In this document: positions 35,126 to 44,755 of the stretch, piece after piece
How the letters are laid out: the number at the start of each line of letters is the position of its first letter
Numbering within the stretch: the stretch's first letter is position 1
Source: Solimonas marina
GTDB lineage: Bacteria; Pseudomonadota; Gammaproteobacteria; Nevskiales; Nevskiaceae
Assembly (NCBI RefSeq): GCF_012241385.1
Contig: NZ_JAAVXB010000001.1
Location: forward strand, 659,079 to 723,078
Length of the DNA stretch: 64,000 nucleotides
Direction of reading: 5' to 3'
Notes under the pieces: generated by a model
Told to the model about the DNA's origin: nothing
Databases searched by the model: none
The model's input: only the letters and a program-made list of their open reading frames with translations
Made by a program: the position numbers and the translations under genes

Positions 35126-35424
35126 TCTGGACCGAGCCGGCGCTCAACGACTTGGACGCCATTGCCGACTACATTTCGCTTGAAAATCCACGGGCCGCCA
35201 GTGAACTGGTGAAGCGCGTTTTCCGGCATGTCGATCAGCTGGCTGAGCATCCCCGGAGCGGCTCGAAGCCGCCTGAATTGAAGGGCTGGCGATACCGGCA
35301 AATCATCGAGTCGCCATGCCGGATCTTTTACCGTGAAGAGGCGGGCAGCGTATTCGTTCTTTATGTGATGCGCGCCGAGCGTTTGTTGCGCCCATGTCTG
35401 CTCAAGTCGCGGGGTGAGAGATAA
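35113..35424 (+). CDS. RelE/ParE-family toxin
   Basis: A 103-residue toxin starting inside the antitoxin's last codons. Family landmarks are IIWTEPALNDLDAIADYISL, ASELVKRVFRHVDQLAEHP and the C-terminal SPCRIFYREEAGSVFVLYVM. RelE members cleave mRNA at the ribosome; ParE members poison gyrase. The sequence does not decide which. Second toxin-antitoxin pair in the window, 31 kb from the RES/Xre pair. Ends 67 bp before a bidirectional terminator shared with gltA. Confidence 0.88.
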   Translation: MAEIIWTEPALNDLDAIADYISLENPRAASELVKRVFRHVDQLAEHPRSGSKPPELKGWRYRQIIESPCRIFYREEAGSVFVLYVMRAERLLRPCLLKSRGER

Positions 35425-35491
35425 CTCCGAGCGCGGCGGCGGCTGAGGGATAAGGCGCTTGTCCTCATGGTTTGACAACGATCTCGCAAAC

Positions 35492-35520
35492 AAAAAGCCC
35501 TCCGCGAGGGAGGGCTTTTT
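35492..35520. terminator. bidirectional terminator between the toxin and gltA
   Basis: Arms AAAAAGCCCTCC and GGAGGGCTTTTT are perfect over 12 bp with loop GCGAG. There are T-runs on both strands, so it serves both convergent transcripts. Confidence 0.93.
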
Positions 35521-35541
35521 GGCGATCTTGCGAAAGCGTTT

Positions 35542-36837
35542 TCAGCGCTTGCCGATCTCGGCGACGTCGCGGACGTCGGCGCCGGTGTAGACCTGACGCG
35601 GGCGGGCGATGCGCAGGCTCGGGTCGGAGACCATTTCGATCCAGTGCGCGACCCAGCCGACGGTGCGGGCAACGGCGAACATCGGCGTGAACATGTTGAC
35701 CGGGATGCCGAGCGCCTTGTAGATGATGCCCGAGTAGAAGTCGACGTTCGGGTAGAGCTTGCGCTCCTTGAAGTAGTCGTCCGACAGCGCGATCTCTTCG
35801 AGCTTGAGCGCCAGCTCGAGCTGCGGGTCGTTTTCCTTGCCGAGATGCTTGAGCACCTTGTGGCACTGCTCGCGGATGATGGTCGCGCGCGGGTCGAAGT
35901 TCTTGTAGACGCGATGGCCGAAGCCCATCAGGCGCACGCCGGCGACCTTGTCCTTCACCTTCTGCAGGAACTCCGGCACCTTGCTGACGTCGCCGATGTC
36001 GCTGAGCATCTTCAGCACGGCTTCGTTGGCGCCACCATGCGCCGGGCCCCACAGCGCGGCGATGCCCGAGGCGATCGCGGCGTACGGGTTGGTGCCGGTG
36101 CTGCCGGCCATGCGCACCGTCGACGTCGAGGCGTTCTGTTCGTGGTCGGCGTGCAGGATGAACAGCACGTCCAGCGCCTTGGCGGCGACCGGGTCCACTT
36201 CATACGGCTCGGCCGGCACCGAGAACATCATGTGCAGCAGGTTGCTGCAGTAGTCGAGATGGTTCTGCGGGTACATGAACGGCTGGCCGAAGTAACGCTT
36301 GTAGGCCGCCGCGGCGATCGTCGGGATCTTCGCGATCATGCGGTGCGCGAAGATTTCCTGCTGACGCGGATCCTTGTGGTCGTCCATGTCGTTGTAGAAC
36401 GCGGACAGCGAACCGACGACGCCAGTCAGCATCGACATCGGATGCGAGTCGTAACGGAAGCCGTTGAAGAACATCTTCAGCGACTCGTTGATCATCGTGT
36501 GGCGACGGATGCTCTGGTCGAACGACTGCAGCTGCGCGGCGTTCGGCAGTTCGCCATTGAGGACCAGGTAGGCGGTCTCGATGAACGAGCACTGCTCGGC
36601 GAGCTGCGCGACCGGGTAGCCGCGATAGAGCAGGACGCCCTGGTCGCCGTCGATATAGGTGATGGCCGACTTCGTCGAGCAGGTCGACGAGAAGCCGGGG
36701 TCGTACGTGAACACGTCCATCTTCCCGTAGACCTTGCCAACGTCGAGACCGACCGGACCCAGTGTGCCGCTAACCGGCGGCAGGTCGATCTTTTCCCCGT
36801 TGGCGTTATTGACGAGACTGAAGCTAGGCGTGCTCAT
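35542..36837 (-). CDS. gltA: citrate synthase
   Basis: A 431-residue type II (hexameric) citrate synthase, first step of the TCA cycle. Catalytic blocks are [30 protein letters not shown] and [15 protein letters not shown] with the expected His, His and Asp. N-terminal strands start [18 protein letters not shown]. No other TCA gene is adjacent, though mdh lies 30 kb away. The 323 bp upstream hold only the promoter and the rpmE2 terminator. Confidence 0.97.
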   Translation of the reverse strand: MSTPSFSLVNNANGEKIDLPPVSGTLGPVGLDVGKVYGKMDVFTYDPGFSSTCSTKSAITYIDGDQGVLLYRGYPVAQLAEQCSFIETAYLVLNGELPNAAQLQSFDQSIRRHTMINESLKMFFNGFRYDSHPMSMLTGVVGSLSAFYNDMDDHKDPRQQEIFAHRMIAKIPTIAAAAYKRYFGQPFMYPQNHLDYCSNLLHMMFSVPAEPYEVDPVAAKALDVLFILHADHEQNASTSTVRMAGSTGTNPYAAIASGIAALWGPAHGGANEAVLKMLSDIGDVSKVPEFLQKVKDKVAGVRLMGFGHRVYKNFDPRATIIREQCHKVLKHLGKENDPQLELALKLEEIALSDDYFKERKLYPNVDFYSGIIYKALGIPVNMFTPMFAVARTVGWVAHWIEMVSDPSLRIARPRQVYTGADVRDVAEIGKR

Positions 36838-37106
36838 GGTTGACCTCGTTCGTTATTCAATCGGTGAATAGGCGGTAGCGGGTACGACAGCCAGTTCGTC
36901 GGCCGGCTGTCGGCAGCCGCACCGACCGTCTACCCGGCGGCAACGAGGGCCCCGGTGCAGGGTGAGCGGCTAGGGGATGGTGTACTCCGGACCGAACATG
37001 GAGATTTTACCCCATATGCGGCCACGCTTCCGACATCCGCTTATAAATGCTTTGTCATCAAAGCGACCGGAAATGCCCGTCACAGCGGTATTTTCGGCCT
37101 GAAAAC
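36838..37106. other. gltA upstream region, no gene seen
   Basis: The 323 bp between gltA and rpmE2 hold the rpmE2 terminator at one end. An open frame near 36955 has no ribosome binding site and no family likeness. I see no clear promoter pair. Confidence 0.5.
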
Positions 37107-37131
37107 AAAAAAGCCGCGCATGGAGCGCGGC
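37107..37131 (-). terminator. terminator of rpmE2
   Basis: On the minus strand the stem GCCGCGC with loop TCCAT and GCGCGGC is followed by TTTTTT. It is 30 bp after the rpmE2 stop. Confidence 0.88.
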
Positions 37132-37160
37132 CTTTTGGCAACGGTACGACGAGCGTCCGC

Positions 37161-37403
37161 TTACTTGCGCGCGTAGCGCGCCTTGAACTTGCCGACGCGA
37201 CCACCGGTGTCGACGATCTTCTGCTTACCGGTATAAAACGGGTGCGACATGCTCGACGTATCGAGGTTCACCAGCGGGTACTCGGTACCGTCGATGCTGA
37301 TCTTGTCCTTCGTCTTCACCGTCGAGCGGATGACGAACACGTGATCGGCGCCGCTGTCCTTGAACGCAACCGGGCGATATTCGGGATGGATGCCGTCTCT
37401 CAT
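37161..37403 (-). CDS. rpmE2: 50S ribosomal protein L31 type B
   Basis: An 80-residue ribosomal protein starting MRDGIHPEYRPVAFKDSGA. It lacks the CxxC zinc ribbon of L31 type A, which fits type B (zinc-independent paralogue). SSMSHPFYTGKQKIVDTGGR is the conserved C-terminal block. Type B L31 is often Zur-regulated and substitutes for the zinc form in starvation. I do not see a Zur-like dyad in its 98-bp upstream region. Confidence 0.95.
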   Translation of the reverse strand: MRDGIHPEYRPVAFKDSGADHVFVIRSTVKTKDKISIDGTEYPLVNLDTSSMSHPFYTGKQKIVDTGGRVGKFKARYARK

Positions 37404-37501
37404 GTTGGAAAACCTGTACGCGGAAAACTCGAAAGGGCGCGAAGTTTAATGAAGTGCGGAATCCGCTGCAAGCCCCTCGGTGACGGCCGATGCGGGGACG
37501 C

Positions 37502-37984
37502 TCAGGACAGGCCTTGCGGCAGGTTCGGCGGCCGGCGGATGACGACGGTGTCGGCCAGCTTGTCGTGCCAGCCCTGCTTGCGGGCATCGAAGGCCACCCA
37601 GAGCAGGCCGAGGAACAGCGCAATCGTCGAGACGAAGTAGCCGAGGTAGCGGACCACGAACTGGCGCAGGCTCGGTTTGCCAAAGCTGCGCGCGTCGACG
37701 ATCACGGCGTCGATCACCATTTTGCCGGGCGTGGCCATGCGCGCCATCCAGAACGCAATCACGATCAGCGCCAGCAGCAACTGGGTGATGGTGGAGGCAT
37801 ATGGATCGCCGTTGGCGATGCCGATTCCGACCGTGCGCAGCAGCAGCGCCAGCGGTACGAGCACGAACAGGCTGACGAAGGTGTCGACGAAGCTGGCGAG
37901 CACTCGCGCCCAGAAGCCGACGTACTGCACATCCGGCTGCGGTGTCGCACCGGCGCCGACCGTCATCTCGCTCATTTCATTCAT
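37502..37984 (-). CDS. RDD-family membrane protein
   Basis: A 160-residue protein with three hydrophobic helices, FWARVLASFVDTFVSLFVLV, GDPYASTITQLLLALIVIAF and VRYLGYFVSTIALFLGLLWV. The RDD pattern (conserved Arg and Asp in the first helix, FDARKQGWHDKLADTVVI at the C-terminus) is clear. Start at ATG 37984 is chosen because GGAG lies 9 bp before; ATG 37999 is in frame too. Substrate unknown. Follows the CPXCG gene after 27 bp. Confidence 0.87.
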   Translation of the reverse strand: MNEMSEMTVGAGATPQPDVQYVGFWARVLASFVDTFVSLFVLVPLALLLRTVGIGIANGDPYASTITQLLLALIVIAFWMARMATPGKMVIDAVIVDARSFGKPSLRQFVVRYLGYFVSTIALFLGLLWVAFDARKQGWHDKLADTVVIRRPPNLPQGLS

Positions 37985-38011
37985 CGCCGATCGCTCCATT
38001 GCTTGCGCTGC

Positions 38012-38203
38012 TCAATCGCTTTCCGGTTCGACCGAGACGCTGCAGCGTTCGCCATCGCCGGACACCGTGACGTGGACCGTCATCGGTCGGCAGCAGACCG
38101 AGCAGTCCTCTGCGTATTCCTGCTCGTCGCCGGCCGACAGGTCGACCTCGAGCACGATGTCCTCCCAGCACGCCGGGCAGGTCACGACCACTTCCTCAAG
38201 CAT
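38012..38203 (-). CDS. CPXCG-motif cysteine-rich protein
   Basis: A 63-residue protein starting at ATG 38203 with CPACWEDI and, further on, DCSVCCRP, the two metal-binding cysteine pairs of this family. Probably zinc-binding. Role unknown. It precedes the RDD gene with a 27-bp gap. Confidence 0.8.
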   Translation of the reverse strand: MLEEVVVTCPACWEDIVLEVDLSAGDEQEYAEDCSVCCRPMTVHVTVSGDGERCSVSVEPESD

Positions 38204-38320
38204 CACGCCTCCAGCCAGGGCCTGTTTAACGCCAATCGCATCGCTGTGGTGCCAGAGTATTGCGCCCGATGCGGGCTGACGCGGCACTGACTCGTCCGTC
38301 GCCCGCGCGCTGATCGTGGC

Positions 38321-39466
38321 TCACAGAAATAATGTCAGCAGGCCGTTGAGATGGCGATGGCCCAGCTCGGTCGGCCGTACCCGGCCGTCGGCTTCGGCCA
38401 GCAGACCGCGCTGGCGCGCCGTCTCGGCCGGTGCCAGCGTCGACCAGTCGAGGCCGGTGCGGTCGGCGTAGTCGGCAATCGCGAAGCCGTCGTTGAGACG
38501 CAGGCCGTTCATCAAAAACTCGATCGGCAGCTCGTCGGCACCGACGATGCGGTCTTCCTGAACCGCGGCCGGGCCGCCGGCATGTTGCAGATAGGCGCGC
38601 GGATGCTTGGTCCGCGCGCGGCGGCGGACCACACCGTCGGCGCTGCGCTTGCCATGCGCGCCGGCGCCGATGCCCAGGTAATCGCCGAAGTGCCAATAGT
38701 TCAGGTTGTGCCGCGCGCGACGACCGGGGCGGGCATAGGCCGAAACCTCGTATTGCGCGTAGCCGTGCTCGGCGAGCAGGCGCTGGCCTTGCTCCTGAAT
38801 GTCCCAGGCCAGCTCGTCGTCGGGCAGCGGCGGCGGCATCGCGCCGAACGCGGTGTTTGGCTCGATCGTCAGCTGGTAGTACGAAAGATGCTCCGGCGCC
38901 AGGCCGAGCACGCCGCGCAGATCCGCCTCGGCGCCGGCCAGGGTTTGCTCGGGCAGCGCGAACATCAGGTCCAGATTGATGTTGCCGAAACCGGCCGCGC
39001 GCGCCAGCTCGTAGGCGCGGAACACCTCGTCGCGGTCGTGAATGCGGCCGAGGCGTTTGAGCAGAGCGTTGTCGAGGCTTTGCACGCCCATCGACAGGCG
39101 ATTGACGCCGGCTGCGACATAGCCGGCGAAATGCGCCGCTTCGGCGGTGCCGGGATTGGCCTCGAGCGTGATCTCGATATCCGGGGCGAAGGCCAGGCGG
39201 CGGTTGACCTCGGACAGCACGCGGCCGATCGCACGGTCGGAGAACAGGCTCGGCGTGCCGCCGCCCATGAAGATGCTGGTCAGCGGCCGCGGCTCGGGCG
39301 TGTGGGCCAGCTCGAAGTCGAGGTCGCGCAGCAGCGCGTCGACATAGGCGGTTTCAGGCACGTCGGCGTCGGCGCTGCGCAGTGCGTGCGAGTTGAAGTC
39401 GCAGTACGGACACTTTTGCACGCACCATGGGAAATGCAGATACAGCGCGAGGTCGATCGCGCTCAC
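38321..39466 (-). CDS. hemW: radical SAM heme chaperone HemW
   Basis: A 381-residue radical SAM enzyme. The CxxxCxxC iron-sulfur motif is Cys15, Cys19 and Cys22 in [14 protein letters not shown]. Later blocks are [12 protein letters not shown] and [20 protein letters not shown]. HemW, unlike HemN, lacks the second CPDH region and inserts heme into acceptor proteins. It is the last gene of the run, its ATG overlapping the RdgB stop (ATGA). Confidence 0.93.
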   Translation of the reverse strand: MSAIDLALYLHFPWCVQKCPYCDFNSHALRSADADVPETAYVDALLRDLDFELAHTPEPRPLTSIFMGGGTPSLFSDRAIGRVLSEVNRRLAFAPDIEITLEANPGTAEAAHFAGYVAAGVNRLSMGVQSLDNALLKRLGRIHDRDEVFRAYELARAAGFGNINLDLMFALPEQTLAGAEADLRGVLGLAPEHLSYYQLTIEPNTAFGAMPPPLPDDELAWDIQEQGQRLLAEHGYAQYEVSAYARPGRRARHNLNYWHFGDYLGIGAGAHGKRSADGVVRRRARTKHPRAYLQHAGGPAAVQEDRIVGADELPIEFLMNGLRLNDGFAIADYADRTGLDWSTLAPAETARQRGLLAEADGRVRPTELGHRHLNGLLTLFL

Positions 39467-40518
39467 GACAGGCGCAGACCTGCCAGTTGGCGCTGCAGCA
39501 CGGCGCTGGCGCGGGCGCGGTGCGAGATGCGGTTCTTCAGCTCGGGCGCCAGCTCGGCGGCGCTGCAGCCGTGGGCCGGCACCCAGAACAGCGGGTCGTA
39601 GCCGAAGCCGTTGGCGCCGCGCGGCGCGTCGAGGATGCGGCCGTCCCAGAAACCCTGTGCGAGCAGCGGCACCGGGTCGTCGGCATGGCGCAGCAGCGCC
39701 AGCACGCTGACGAAGCGTGCGCCGCGTTGCGCGTCCGCCACGCCGGCGAGCGCTGCCAGAAGCTTGTCGTTATTGGCGGCGTCCGATGTCGGGCTGCCGG
39801 CATAGCGCGCCGAATAAACGCCCGGCGCGCCGCGCAGGGCCGCCACTTCCAGCCCCGAGTCGTCGGCCAGCGCCGGCAGGCCGGAGACCTGTGCTGCGTG
39901 GCGCGCCTTGATCAGCGCGTTCTCGACGAAGCTGGCGCCGTTTTCTTCGGGTTCGACATCGCTGAATTCCGAAACCAGGCGCAGCGTCACGCCCAGCGGC
40001 GCGAACAGCGCCTGCATTTCCTTGAGCTTCTTGGCATTGCGCGAGGCCAGCACCAGGCTGCCGCCGAGCGTCGTCGCTGCCGGTTTCGGGCCGTCCTCGA
40101 CGAAGCGCTTGCCGTAGCTCAGCGATGCATCGCGGACATAACCGATGCGCTCGTAGAACAGCACCGCGTCGACATTGTCCTCGCGCAACTGCAGGTTCAT
40201 CTTCGCCGCGCCCAGGCCCTGGACATAGGTTTCGGCGGCGGCCATCAGTTGCCGGCCGAGGCCGTGATGACGGGCGTGCGGTGCGACGGCAAGATAATTG
40301 CCCCAGCCGCGATGGCCTTCGTACCCAGCCATGATGCTGCCGACCACGGCGTCGCCGTCGACCGCGACCAGAAAACCGTCGGCCTGTACGGCGAGCTTGC
40401 GCGCGATGTCACGCTGCGGATCGTTCCAGGGCCGCGTCAGGCCGCAGGCCAGCCACAGCGCGACGACGGCTGCTTCGTCCGCCGGCTGGTACGGCCGGAT
40501 CTGGACGGATGTGCTCAT
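39463..40518 (-). CDS. fusion of GNAT acetyltransferase and RdgB-type NTP pyrophosphatase
   Basis: One continuous 351-residue frame from ATG 40518. Residues 5-145 form a YpeA-like GNAT domain: [40 protein letters not shown] and [15 protein letters not shown] short Gly/Pro linker near residues 146-158 leads to RdgB/HAM1 (residues 159-351): [30 protein letters not shown] and [20 protein letters not shown]. RdgB removes deaminated purine nucleotides (dITP, XTP). No stop separates the halves and the only possible internal start is a GTG without a good ribosome binding site. Fusion, not typical of RdgB. Confidence 0.8.
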   Translation of the reverse strand: MSTSVQIRPYQPADEAAVVALWLACGLTRPWNDPQRDIARKLAVQADGFLVAVDGDAVVGSIMAGYEGHRGWGNYLAVAPHARHHGLGRQLMAAAETYVQGLGAAKMNLQLREDNVDAVLFYERIGYVRDASLSYGKRFVEDGPKPAATTLGGSLVLASRNAKKLKEMQALFAPLGVTLRLVSEFSDVEPEENGASFVENALIKARHAAQVSGLPALADDSGLEVAALRGAPGVYSARYAGSPTSDAANNDKLLAALAGVADAQRGARFVSVLALLRHADDPVPLLAQGFWDGRILDAPRGANGFGYDPLFWVPAHGCSAAELAPELKNRISHRARASAVLQRQLAGLRLS

Positions 40519-40522
40519 GATT

Positions 40523-41263
40523 TCAGCCGGCGAGCGCCGCGTTCTGGGCAACGATCAGTTCGCCAATGCCCTTGCTCGCCAGGTCGAGCAGCGCGTTCAG
40601 CTCGTCGCGGCGGAAGGCGTGGCCTTCGGCCGTGCCCTGTACCTCGATGAACTGGCCGGCCTCGTTCATGACGACGTTCATGTCGCATTCGCAGGCCGAG
40701 TCTTCCTTGTAGTCGAGGTCCAGCACCGGCTTGCCGTTGTGAATGCCGACCGAGATCGCGGCGATCTGGCCGAACAGCGGATTCTTTTTCAGCTTGCCGG
40801 CCTTGCGCATGGCATTGATTGCATCGACCAACGCTACATAGCCGCCGGTGATCGACGCGGTGCGCGTGCCGCCGTCGGCCTGCAGCACGTCGCAGTCGAT
40901 GGTGATCGTGAAGCCGGCCAGCGCTTCGAGATTGACGCAGGCGCGCAGCGAGCGGCCGATCAGGCGCTGGATTTCCTGCGTGCGGCCGGACTGCTTGCCC
41001 TGCGCGGCTTCGCGGCGGCTGCGGTCGTGGGTGGCGCGCGGCAGCATGCCGTATTCGGCGGTGACCCAGCCGCCGTCCTTCTTCCAGGCCGGGCCGCGCT
41101 CTTCGATGCTCGCCGTGCACAGCACGCGCGTGTCGCCGAAGCTGACCAACACCGAGCCTTCGGCGTGCTTGGTGAAGCCGCGAACGATGGACACCTCGCG
41201 AAGCTGGTCGGCGGTGCGGCCGGAATGACGGAGTCCGGAATTCGAAGCGGTGTTATCGGTCAC
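40523..41263 (-). CDS. rph: ribonuclease PH
   Basis: A 246-residue phosphorolytic 3' exonuclease for tRNA maturation. Landmarks: [40 protein letters not shown] and [20 protein letters not shown]. Start is GTG 41263, overlapping the MsrQ stop (GTGA). Preferred because the family begins R-x-x-GR near residue 13. The next gene starts 4 bp after its stop. Full length. Confidence 0.95.
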   Translation of the reverse strand: MTDNTASNSGLRHSGRTADQLREVSIVRGFTKHAEGSVLVSFGDTRVLCTASIEERGPAWKKDGGWVTAEYGMLPRATHDRSRREAAQGKQSGRTQEIQRLIGRSLRACVNLEALAGFTITIDCDVLQADGGTRTASITGGYVALVDAINAMRKAGKLKKNPLFGQIAAISVGIHNGKPVLDLDYKEDSACECDMNVVMNEAGQFIEVQGTAEGHAFRRDELNALLDLASKGIGELIVAQNAALAG

Positions 41264-41898
41264 GTTGTGCGGCGGGGAAGCGGACGGCCGCGCAGTATAC
41301 CGCGCCACGGAATGCGCATTCCGAGCAGCACGGCGAGGATGCCCGCGTACAGCAGCGGTTCGCGCAGGTCCGCCTTGACCAGCCAGATGTAGTGCAGCAC
41401 GCCGAGCACGGCGGCGGCGTAGACCAGCTTGTGCAGTGTCGCCCAGCGTCGTTTCAGGCGCCGTTGCCAGCCCTGGGTCGAGGTGATCGCCAGCGGCACG
41501 AGGGCCAGCCAGGCAGCAAAGCCGATCGTGATGTAGGTGCGTTTGACGACATCGGCGGCCAGGGCTGACGGTGACCATTCGAGATCGAAGGTCAGATAGA
41601 TCGCGAAGTGTAGGCAGACCCAGAAAAATGCCCACAAGCCGAGCAGGCGGCGTACGCGCAAGGGCTCAGGGCGTCCGGTCAGGCGCCGCAGTGGCGTCAT
41701 CGCCAGCGTCGCCAGCAGCAGGCGCAACGACCAGTCGCCGGCGTCGTGTTCGAGAAATTCGACCGGGTTCGGTCCCAGCTGCGCATGCAGTACATGCCAG
41801 CCGAGCAGCAGCAAGGGCACGCCGCCCAACGCCCAGGCGGCTGCACGCCAGACCAACAGCGGCCAATCGAAGCGTTTTGCAGCGCCGGTTTGTGCCAT
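41260..41898 (-). CDS. msrQ: MsrQ heme-binding subunit of methionine sulfoxide reductase
   Basis: A 212-residue membrane protein with five or six helices. Segments [20 protein letters not shown] and [20 protein letters not shown] contain the heme-ligand histidines, and [20 protein letters not shown] the third. It passes electrons from the quinone pool to MsrP in the periplasm. ATG 41898 overlaps the MsrP stop by one base (TGATG). Confidence 0.92.
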   Translation of the reverse strand: MAQTGAAKRFDWPLLVWRAAAWALGGVPLLLLGWHVLHAQLGPNPVEFLEHDAGDWSLRLLLATLAMTPLRRLTGRPEPLRVRRLLGLWAFFWVCLHFAIYLTFDLEWSPSALAADVVKRTYITIGFAAWLALVPLAITSTQGWQRRLKRRWATLHKLVYAAAVLGVLHYIWLVKADLREPLLYAGILAVLLGMRIPWRGILRGRPLPRRTT

Positions 41899-42851
41899 CA
41901 ATAGTTCATGCGCAGGTTGAGGCCGCTGTACAAGCTTGCCACTTCCGGATAACCGTTGAACATCAGCGTGTCGCGCTTGAACAGCTCGCCGAGCCGGCGC
42001 TCGCGGGCCTGCGACCAGCGCGGATGGTCGACATGCGGATTGACGTTGGCGTAGAAGCCGTATTCGTTCGACGCCATCTTGTTCCAGGTGGTCGGTGGCC
42101 GCTGCTCGGTGAAACGGATGCGGACGATGGACTTGATGCTCTTGAAGCCGTACTTCCAGGGAATCGTCAGGCGCAGCGGCGCACCGTCCTGGTTCGGCAG
42201 CACCTTGCCGTACATGCCGACCGACAGGAACGCCAGCGGATGCATGGCCTCGTCGATGCGCAAGCCCTCGACATACGGCCAGTCGAGGATGCCGTGCCGC
42301 GTCTCCGGCATCTGCTTGGGATCGTAGAGGGTCTGGAACGCCACGTACTTGGCCTTCGACGTCGGCTTGAACTGCTTCAGGAAGTCGCCCAGCGCGAAGC
42401 CGTCCCACGGTACGACGATGCTCCAGGCCTCGACGCAGCGGTGGCGGTAGACGCGCTGCTCCAGGCGCCGTGCCAGGATACTGTCGATGTCGACGCGTGC
42501 CGGCGCCTCGCATTCGCCGTCGACCTCGACGGTCCACGGTCGCGTCTGCAGCGTGTGCGCGTTCTCGGCCGGGTCCGACTTGCTGGTGCCGAACTCGTAG
42601 TAATTGTTGTAGGTACTGACCGTCGAGAATGGCGTGACCGTCTCGCCGCCGGCCTGCTCGTGCTCGGCGGCGATTTTCAGCGGCGCCAGATCGGTCGGCG
42701 CGTCCGCTTTGGCGCAGGCCGACAGCGGCAGGCTCAAGGCGGCGACGTCGGCGCCCATGCCGGCCAGCACCTGGCGGCGATTCAGATACAGCGGTTGCGG
42801 CGTGATCTCGGACTCGCGCAGGGCGTGCGGGGGCAGGATGCGGATCAGCAT
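41898..42851 (-). CDS. msrP: MsrP molybdopterin catalytic subunit
   Basis: A 317-residue periplasmic molybdoenzyme that repairs oxidised methionine. The N-terminal twin-arginine signal is NRRQVLAGMGADVAALSLPL. The cofactor Cys lies in YRHRCVEAWSIVVPWDGFAL. The C-terminus has GYPEVASLYSGLNLRMNY. Start at ATG 42851. Followed by msrQ with a one-base overlap. First gene of the five-gene minus-strand run ending with hemW. Confidence 0.95.
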   Translation of the reverse strand: MLIRILPPHALRESEITPQPLYLNRRQVLAGMGADVAALSLPLSACAKADAPTDLAPLKIAAEHEQAGGETVTPFSTVSTYNNYYEFGTSKSDPAENAHTLQTRPWTVEVDGECEAPARVDIDSILARRLEQRVYRHRCVEAWSIVVPWDGFALGDFLKQFKPTSKAKYVAFQTLYDPKQMPETRHGILDWPYVEGLRIDEAMHPLAFLSVGMYGKVLPNQDGAPLRLTIPWKYGFKSIKSIVRIRFTEQRPPTTWNKMASNEYGFYANVNPHVDHPRWSQARERRLGELFKRDTLMFNGYPEVASLYSGLNLRMNY

Positions 42852-43090
42852 GCGATGAACTCCATTTGGCACCTCTACGACCGCAGCTTGCCCGTGGCCG
42901 TTCGATCTGGCGATAGTCCCGGTACGCTCGAGCACGAATGTCGGACGCAACGGCATGCATGCCGGTTCACGCAGAGCGGCCGTCTTACACCGTATGTCAC
43001 GAATCGGTGGCAACGGTGCTGTCGGGCGTTACCCTGTGCGCGATGTCGATTCGTCTTACAGCGGTGGGCCAAAGGAAGGGGCGGGGCCAC

Positions 43091-43555
43091 GTGGGTCCGG
43101 TCTGGCGAGCCGCTCGCGCTCGTCTCCTGCTGCTTGGGGCCATGCTGCTCTCCACCGAAGCCGCGTGGGCGCAGTCGGTGGAGGTCATCACCGGCCCCGA
43201 CCGCGACGCGGCCGGCATCAGCCATACCCTGCTGCTGTCATTATTCACGATGCGTGTCCGCCAGTGGCCGGACGGCGAGCCGGCGCACGTCTACGTGATG
43301 CCTGACAGCAATCCGCTGCACGAGCAGTTCTGCCGTGAAATTCTCGGCACCTATCCCTATGTCCTGCAGAACGCCTGGGAGCGTCTGATCTACACCGGTA
43401 CCGGCCAAGCGCCGGTCGTGGTGTATTCGGAGCAGGAGATGAAGGACAAGGTTCGCGCCACCGACGGCGCCATCGGCTACATCCGCACCGACGACGACGA
43501 GCCCGCGTCGCCGTCGCGTGCAGCGGCGGTTGCACCCACCGGAGGCCGGTCATGA
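43091..43555 (+). CDS. small periplasmic binding protein (PstS/PBP-like)
   Basis: A 154-residue protein from GTG 43091 with AAGGAAGGGG upstream; ATG 43043 is an alternative. The signal peptide runs RARLLLLGAMLLSTEAAWAQ. The mature part, with LLSLFTMRVRQWPDGEPAHV, NPLHEQFCREILG and TDGAIGYIRTD, matches the short substrate-binding-like proteins found near sensor kinases, half the size of PstS. Probably presents or binds a ligand for the downstream porin/kinase. Stop overlaps the porin start (ATGA). Confidence 0.72.
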   Translation: MGPVWRAARARLLLLGAMLLSTEAAWAQSVEVITGPDRDAAGISHTLLLSLFTMRVRQWPDGEPAHVYVMPDSNPLHEQFCREILGTYPYVLQNAWERLIYTGTGQAPVVVYSEQEMKDKVRATDGAIGYIRTDDDEPASPSRAAAVAPTGGRS

Positions 43556-44742
43556 GGGCCATTTCGCGGGTCGCATCGCCGTGGTGCCGGGTCGCCGTCG
43601 CTGCGCTGCTGATCTGCGCCACCTCGCCGGCGCGCGCGCTGGAGTCGCAGGTGCATGGTTCAGCCGCGCAGGGCTACGCATGGACCGACCACAACAACGC
43701 CTACGGCACCAGTCAGAACGGCAGCTTCGACTTCTTTGAGCTCAACCTCAATGGTTCGGTGCAGCTGGCGCCCGGCCTGCTGGCGTCGGGGCAGCTGCTG
43801 ATGCGCGACGCCGGCGCCAACGACAACGGCAAGCTGCGCGTCGACTACGCATTGCTCGACTATCAGTTCGCGAGCGGCAGCTGGTACAACGCCGGCGTAC
43901 GCGTTGGCCGGGTCAAGAACCCGTTCGGTCTGTACAACGACACGCGCGACGTCATCTTCGCGCGGCCCGGTATCCAGATGCCGCAGTCCATCTATTTCGA
44001 CGGCCAGGGTCTGCGGCGCCTGTTGTTCTCCAGTGACGGCGCCCAGCTCTATGGCGGGCTGGGGCTGGGCGAGCATTATGTTTCGGTCGTGGTCAGCGGC
44101 AGCCGGCGCCAGACGCTGACCGACGACGAAGAGCGGCAGCTGACCGGCGGCGTCGCGCTGCCGGCGCACGAGCACGTCACCGACTATTACCTAGGCCGTC
44201 TGCAGGACGAGTGGAACGGCGGCGCCGACCGCGTCGCGTTCAGCGTGCTGCACGCCGGTCTCGACATCGATCCGGACGCCGGTTCCACGGTGCAAGGGCA
44301 TATCGACTTCGACAACTACGTGCTGTCGTGGCGGCACGATGCGGCGCGCTACAGTCTCAGCGCCGAGTACATCATCAACCGCACCAAGGGCTGGACGAGT
44401 TTTGCCGGCGATACCGACAATCTCGGCGACGGATTCTATGTACAGGGTGATTATCGGCTCGATCCGAAGTGGACGCTGATGGCGCGCTACGACGCCAGCT
44501 ACATCAACCGCAACGACCGCGACGGCAGCCGCTATGCGGCGAGTACCGGCGGCGATCCGCACAGCCGCTACGCGCGCGATCTGACGCTCGGGCTGCATTG
44601 GTTGCCGGACCAGCACTGGGGCGTCTGGGGCGAATGGCACCACATCATCGGCAGCTCCACCGTCCCGCCACTCGACAACCCCACTCAGCCGCGCGCCAGC
44701 AACTGGAACATGCTGTTGCTGATGGCCGGGTATCGCTTCTAG
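43552..44742 (+). CDS. outer-membrane beta-barrel porin
   Basis: A 396-residue protein with a signal peptide ending SPARA/LES. The mature part alternates Tyr/Trp/Gly-rich beta strands ([37 protein letters not shown]) and ends LLLMAGYRF with the terminal Phe typical of outer-membrane barrels. No TonB box or plug. Substrate unknown. It is between the binding protein and the kinase in one operon; start ATG 43552 overlaps the previous stop. Confidence 0.82.
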   Translation: MRAISRVASPWCRVAVAALLICATSPARALESQVHGSAAQGYAWTDHNNAYGTSQNGSFDFFELNLNGSVQLAPGLLASGQLLMRDAGANDNGKLRVDYALLDYQFASGSWYNAGVRVGRVKNPFGLYNDTRDVIFARPGIQMPQSIYFDGQGLRRLLFSSDGAQLYGGLGLGEHYVSVVVSGSRRQTLTDDEERQLTGGVALPAHEHVTDYYLGRLQDEWNGGADRVAFSVLHAGLDIDPDAGSTVQGHIDFDNYVLSWRHDAARYSLSAEYIINRTKGWTSFAGDTDNLGDGFYVQGDYRLDPKWTLMARYDASYINRNDRDGSRYAASTGGDPHSRYARDLTLGLHWLPDQHWGVWGEWHHIIGSSTVPPLDNPTQPRASNWNMLLLMAGYRF

Positions 44743-44755
44743 GCGGCACGGCATC

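Noticed and set aside
36955..37176. Possible small gene upstream of gltA
   Set aside because: No ribosome binding site, runs through the rpmE2 terminator, no family likeness.
39463..40060. Separate rdgB gene starting at an internal GTG
   Set aside because: A GTG lies just before the LASRNAKK block, but without a good ribosome binding site, and no stop lies between the GNAT and RdgB regions. The fused reading is simpler.
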